Shown in pieces: positions 59,201-64,000 of a DNA stretch of 64,000 nucleotides. Position 1 is the stretch's first letter. Each line of letters opens with the position of its first letter. The DNA is taken from NCBI RefSeq assembly GCF_003073045.1, contig NC_037597.1, positions 28,449,927 to 28,513,926 on the forward strand, in the 5' to 3' direction. Below the pieces are notes generated by a model. That model saw only the letters and a program-made list of their open reading frames with translations. It was not told the DNA's origin and searched no databases. This DNA comes from Pomacea canaliculata. Its lineage: Eukaryota > Mollusca > Gastropoda > Architaenioglossa > Ampullariidae. Position numbers and translations under genes: made by a program.

Positions 59201-59313
59201 TGATTTTTGCACAAAAGTTGCAGACATTGTCCTTGCGTATTCTTGTGAAGCCATTGCAGCCCATGTGGCTCCCACTTGAACCACACCAGCTGCACAGAAT
59301 TAGCTCCCAGCGT
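56235..59313 (-). CDS. PHD-finger protein with AT-hooks and SUMO-interaction motifs, 3' part (PHF7/G2E3-like)
   Basis: Exon 59192-59313 (acceptor TTTCAG, donor GTAGGT) encodes RWELILCSWCGSSGSHMGCN then CNFCAKINNS, the last PHD-like C-x2-C...H-x2-C...C-x2-C segment as in PHF7/G2E3. It joins in phase to the long exon from 58761, starting LMERKHLNHQQ. That exon has an AT-hook RRRGRPARRGRGRGRGG, two more at RRVGRPRKHPP and RCVGRPRKHSP, then a long serine-rich region. It slips frame at a T6 run (56793-56798): one extra base would connect to SSDVVVVDSDSDVEDI, a SUMO-interaction-like motif, then SSIIDLTTDDCK and VVESSDSEIEFLESW-stop at 56235. Predicted tail is about 840 residues. It is likely nuclear and chromatin-linked, by inference. 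Upstream exons (more PHD/RING) are not in the visible sequence. Confidence 0.65.
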
Positions 59314-59619
59314 CTGAAACAAAGGGAAGACATGGCCCTGTAGGATCCACAAAAACTTGCATCAGTTTGGACCATAGCTACATTATTGGTTTTTGGCTCT
59401 GACTAGCAGTAGCTTTGATGGGTTATCGGCATGCTTTTTTTCTACATATTACAGGTAGCAGAAAGCATATTTTTTCTCTACATATTACATTTTAGACTCT
59501 TCTCTGCTTGTAAAAGTTTTAAAGGCTTTTTGAAGGTATCTTGTACGCAGATTCTAGAAATTAATATCTTTAATTGTGCTTTACCCACTTATTTTTCCCC
59601 AAAAGATAAGTAGAAGTTA
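59314..59619. other. Intron of the PHD-finger gene
   Basis: No further cysteine-rich exon was found on the minus strand. A repeated phrase TTTTTTCTACATATTACA occurs at 59437 and 59470. Confidence 0.4.
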
Positions 59620-59990
59620 TGTTGGTCTTTAATGGTATAGTCAAGAGCCTGTGACAGCTTTATGGTTGACGCTGACTGTGGGCTGATGTGGCCACAAATC
59701 TTTTAAAATTATGTTTAATTAAATGCCCATATGCACAGACGAGACAGTACCGTAGGAAAATAAATTGATTCTTTTTTGTTTTTACTTTACTAACACTACC
59801 TCGGTTTATAAAAATAAAAAAATTCCAGTTGAAATCACGACCCCGTACCGCGCGAGAGACCGTAATATTTTCCCAGGACGGTTAGCAGACAACCTTGTGT
59901 ATGGACGTGGCCAGGGACAGGAATTCTGTCATTGGTAGCTTTTTAACACAAGCAATTGGTGGTGTCTCAACAAATAAGATATCTATGAAA
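59620..59990. repeat. Diverged relative of the Kolobok-type terminus
   Basis: TTAATGGTATAGTCAAGAGC at 59628 resembles the TTAAAGGGATACTAAAGGGT end at 15566. Downstream TAAAAATAAAAAAATTCCAG, CATTGGTAGC and TTGGTGGTGTCTCAAC parallel 15725-15890. Probably an old or related Kolobok end. Similarity judged by eye. Confidence 0.35.
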
Positions 59991-60001
59991 AACATCTAGC
60001 C

Positions 60002-60187
60002 CAGTGGTTCTTAACCGGGGTTCTATCGAACCCTAGGGGTTCGGTGAATCGGTCTCAGGTCAGCCTCCGCCACGGAGGTCCAAGACACACCCGACATTCG
60101 TGATGACACTAAAGAAAAGGTGTCGGGTGAGATGTGCATATTGAAACTTGTGGTCCGGTACCTCAAAAAAGGTTTACAGAACCACTA
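60002..60187. mobile_element. hAT-type MITE, 186 bp
   Basis: Begins CAGTGGTTCTTAACCGGGGT and ends GGTTTACAGAACCACTA, imperfect inverted repeats of the hAT CAGTGGTTCT type. A direct 8-bp target duplication was not seen. No coding capacity. Different from the hAT at 24441 in its subterminal sequence (GAACCCTAGGGGTTCGG). Confidence 0.7.
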
Positions 60188-60299
60188 TACTCTACGCCTG
60201 TGGACCAAATGAAGGCGGGCTGCCCAACACCGGGTCCCTGGCGAAGTGTTGTTGCAGCCTTATGCTCCTTGAGGAGTAACAAGAAATAAACTAAAAACT

Positions 60300-63200
60300 A
60301 AAGGTCGAACATCTACACGCTAATCAGTGTCACCTCATATATCAACATACACGTGAGATCGACTGGATATTGAAATCTTGGGAGCAAAAAACAACAAAAA
60401 AAAACAAAAACAAAGGGAAGTCCAGCAGCCAAAAGTAGGGCTACAACACTTTTAACGTCACACCTTACTTTTGTCAGGATTTGAGTAGTGAATAAAAATA
60501 TTTACACTTGGCTAATTATTTCCTAAATCTAAGTGTTAGCTAAGAATACAATGCAATCAAGCTGACATCAATAGTCATTTCTACAGTACACTCATGTATC
60601 ATAGCTGACAGATTGAGTACCGAATGCTCAATATTGTTTCACACTAATACTATATCTTTCGAGAATTAGTCGTCCTGCGATAACTATTTAAATAAATCCA
60701 TTCATGAGCCTGAAATTTAGAGACTCGACTGGTCACACTATACAACGAGGGTTTCTTCTCCATTTCTCAAATCATATGACCGAATCTGCTCCTCCACTGG
60801 TGTCTCTTTGGTACTACTCGATCTAACTCCGTGAACAAAAAGGAATAATGAATAAGGCGCGTAAATTCACGCAGATGCAAGAACAAAGATCAGATTCAAG
60901 AATAAGTATTACTGTAGAACGGTTCATACTGACTGAATTTGACAAAATGGTACATTTTGCCACAAGTTACAAAGCTTGACCTACGATACTCTGGCTGCAC
61001 ATTAAGTTCGAATTATTTTGCTCACACCAATTACTTCATTATAGCTTACCTTTAAGGCATATGTGAGATGTACTCGTGACTGAATTATCGCGAGCCTAGC
61101 TAGGACTTTTATACCAACGGATATAATTCCGCCACTATTCGCATACTAGGCCTTTTAATTAAGGTAAAGCATCTATCGTAGTGAGGTTGAGACTTACTCA
61201 TTTACCCTTAGCTAACCAGAATTAATTTCAATCTGGACCTCTAACTCGTGTTTAAAATAATCTGACAATTCATCTTCTAGACTCATGATGTTAAACTTGT
61301 CTTCTGAAACAACACCGAGCCTCAATTTACTAGAAGAGCTCAGTCAGTATGCATAATCGCCGAAAATAAAAGCGTTGGATGAAGAATTTAAATAAATTAT
61401 ATGTATCAGCTAATGTATATTTTCTTTACTCCACAACTGAGCGCGTGACTCTACAAAAATCACCACCATCATCGCGCCGTTATCTAAGTGGAAATCCGGT
61501 ACATCACCTCACTACATGTCTCTCACAAGAGCAAAGCCCTATCAGGATGCTCTATAACGTAAAGAGCACGCATCACAAGCAGATCGACGTCACCTGTCTC
61601 TTCCTAAACACATATCACCACACATTCACCCCATACACAACCACAAATCATGGATATTAGACTGTGAGGCAGAAAAAACAACACGATAATGACGGACGAC
61701 TTCTTCTATTATAAAGCTTCTCCTTTCACAGAATAAAGTTATAATGTCCCTGCTCTACGTGATCCTGAGTCACGACAAGCAAATATATATAACTATTTAT
61801 CTTTTGATCCCTTCCATTCTCTCCGAGACAGCTTCGGATTGAACCTGTAGTGTAACATTAGTGTACTTCTGGCAAGCACAAAGTGTATATATTTTGTAAA
61901 TTCCAGGGCCTATATTTCAGATGATCATGCCACTCGGACGTTTTGCGAAAGATAGATCACGAATCCCCAAGATAGGAACTGCACAATTGTCAGCATCATT
62001 CCACTATGTTCTGGAAAGGAAACCGCTGTCTCTAAAACCTAGGCCATCACGATGCAACGAACACCCACGCCTCAACATAATTTGATAGGCCTCTCGCGAA
62101 AGCCATGCAACTGACAGAATACTTAATAACTTCTATACCCTTAGGCTTCATTCACTAAGCTGCCGAACTGAATTGCTTCATTTAGGCAATCCTCCGTGAA
62201 AAATAAGAGCACAGAAACACAAAAGAGACTAAAAAGATCGACCACAAATCCACAGATGCGGCCACTACCGTACGTCATTAATAACCAGAATGCCTGCGAG
62301 CTGGAACAATAAATCACTTATTATTTATATAATTTTCCCTCCCACTTTGCTGAATACATCCTCAGTTCAGACCGATGACTTTTCTGGCTCACAAAAATTT
62401 CTCCTCTAACGTAGTCTCATAATAATAAATTCATTATTGATGATAGCCTAGATACTTCGTATTAATATATGACCATCTGCAACATATCATATCAGTAATC
62501 GAAACAAAATACACTACATACATTCATAACAATTCATGCCGTGTTATCTACTAATTCTCTGATCGTCATGATAAGTTAATGATGTACATTAATAAAGATG
62601 ATCATTTATTGATTGAAAAGCTATCCGAAGAGGGAAACCATCTCCCACTCCGTCACTCAGCCTATAAATAGAACCCAATATAAGTCTATCATGAATCTCT
62701 TTGACGCTATCGAATGGTCCGTGTGACAGATGCACACTGTGTAACTGGTCTTGGTATGCCAGTCTATTTTTCGAATCGTTCGTGGTATGAATGTTTCGAG
62801 ATATCTTATTGTGGCTACCCGTTGCGTCGATATCCTATCCATGAAATCATTTATGCAGTCGTCATCTACTGTAGCGTATGGAGTAAAACACTTGCACGCG
62901 CTAACACTCCATGTGTACCCAGTACCCACAGTTGAACGCCACCTACGGCCTATAAGCAGAGCCAACCTAAACCAAATAGTCCTACCCAGCGTCCCCGAAC
63001 AACTACTGCTCCACGAACATACTTCCGTAAAGCTAGTCTACGCCTGAACCGAGATCTCTGCGGGGACAGCGCGCCCCCGACAGCACCATGATACTGGTCA
63101 GCAGACTCCCCCACTCGTATCACCGGATGACTTTACTAACAGATCAGCGTCTGATCTATATACGAAACCGTAGCCACACGGGGACGTCGGTGCGCTGTAC

Positions 63201-64000
63201 GATTTCGGGCGACTCGATCTATGCTCATATATAGCATCCTATAGGAAGTACCAATAAGTGTTTCAACAGTAGATCCTTCACTGCGACGACGCATCTACTA
63301 ACAATTGACGCTGGTGTCCGCGCTATACCACCGCCACTACCAGCCTACTAATCTCCTTCGCAGACTGACCAACTTGATTATCGCAGCAGAGAAACACAGC
63401 ATACTACCTTGGGGCTCTAGCTATCGCCGATTATGATGATCGACTGTAGTGATGTTGCTGAACGGCTCTGAGTAGTACGATGTACCTGCAGCTGAGCTCT
63501 AATACGTAATCTGCTCTAGCTGCTGTTGCCATCTCTTGAAGCCAAGCGTCATACATAACACAAGCATTTTTCTGACGTCCGGGCACAGGCGACGAGCCGA
63601 TCTTAAATAGACAGACTCCTGATTCATCATCGTCGGCGGCGTTCGACGCGCCACAACACTATTAAACGCGCCCATCCACAAGTCTAGCTGCTTGTACACT
63701 GAGATACAAAGCTCTAGAGCCACGTATGCACATCAGTCAGCCGATCATCGATGTACTACAGAACCATACCGAGAGCATACATGCTATACTTAGCCTTGCA
63801 GTCAGGTGACGAGACTGTCAGGATTGCGATATCGAACCTCCAGCTCTGCACTGTTCACACTGCGACTACGTTGACCGGTCTCTCAGCATTCTCATGACTC
63901 CACAAACGTCGCGTGCCACAGCACATTTCTGTCAACCTTATATCGAATCCTGCACCTGCTTTCGCGTGATGGTCATACATTCTCCTCTTCTATATCATCG
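60300..64000. other. Terminal 3.7 kb without recognisable content
   Basis: No coding similarity, repeat, transposon end or long simple repeat beyond an A/C run at 60385-60412. GC and CpG content rise toward the right end by eye. No upstream exon of the PHD gene was found here. It could be unique intergenic sequence or low-quality contig-end sequence. Confidence 0.4.

Overview
This is animal genomic DNA, most likely from a gastropod or other mollusc. Genes are split by GT/AG introns, all recognised cellular genes lie far apart, and most of the rest is transposon sequence, minisatellites and local duplications. The host assignment is an inference. It rests on the fibrinogen-domain gene, which resembles the fibrinogen-related immune lectins expanded in gastropods, and on the mix of RTE-like, CR1/L2-like and Rex1-like LINEs with hAT, Kolobok and P-type DNA transposons. 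No rRNA, tRNA gene or CRISPR array was seen; a tRNA-derived SINE is present.

The main gene is on the minus strand at 8005-29639. I could assemble it from eleven exons whose splice phases all agree. They give a 588-residue secreted protein: signal peptide, small cysteine-rich (EB/EGF-like) module, PAN/apple module, cysteine-rich module, then a second cysteine-rich/PAN/cysteine-rich block, then a C-terminal fibrinogen-related domain. The second block arose by tandem duplication of about 3.2 kb of exons and introns. The two copies serve as empty sites for each other. They show that a 3.6 kb Kolobok-type transposon (15566-19181), a 1 kb unclassified repeat (22291-23289), a 2.55 kb hAT transposon (24441-26990) and a 0.34 kb segment (27056-27395) differ between copies and mostly entered after the duplication.

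Region by region: 1-4113 has no recognised gene, only an inverted SINE-bearing repeat. 4114-6918 is a 2.8 kb minisatellite with a unit of about 32 bp. 8005-29639 is the fibrinogen-domain gene, with a decayed RTE-like LINE at 8504-11099 in its last intron. 30-37 kb holds a LINE fragment, a broken DUF4806-like gene and a nearly full-length CR1/L2-like LINE. 37-42 kb holds a candidate signal-peptide exon, simple repeats, a second minisatellite and a 0.5 kb direct duplication. 42.5-47.4 kb holds a broken C-type lectin fragment, an RT fragment, a P-element-like THAP transposase and a Rex1-like LINE with inverted parts. 48.3-49.2 kb holds a broken DUF288/STELLO-like glycosyltransferase sequence. 50154-51544 is an intact two-exon gene resembling GON7 of the KEOPS complex, with a 49-bp-TIR miniature transposon in its intron. 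56235-59313 is the 3' part of a PHD-finger gene with a long AT-hook and SUMO-interaction-motif tail. The last 3.6 kb has nothing recognisable and looks compositionally different.

The genes do not form a pathway. The fibrinogen-domain gene and the C-type lectin fragment are both candidate carbohydrate-recognition immune genes. The most unusual associations are the PAN-fibrinogen architecture made by recent module duplication and the Kolobok element that carries a P2RX7-like zinc-ribbon gene convergent to its THAP transposase. Many non-transposon genes carry single-base frame breaks, several at homopolymers, so residual assembly error must be considered.
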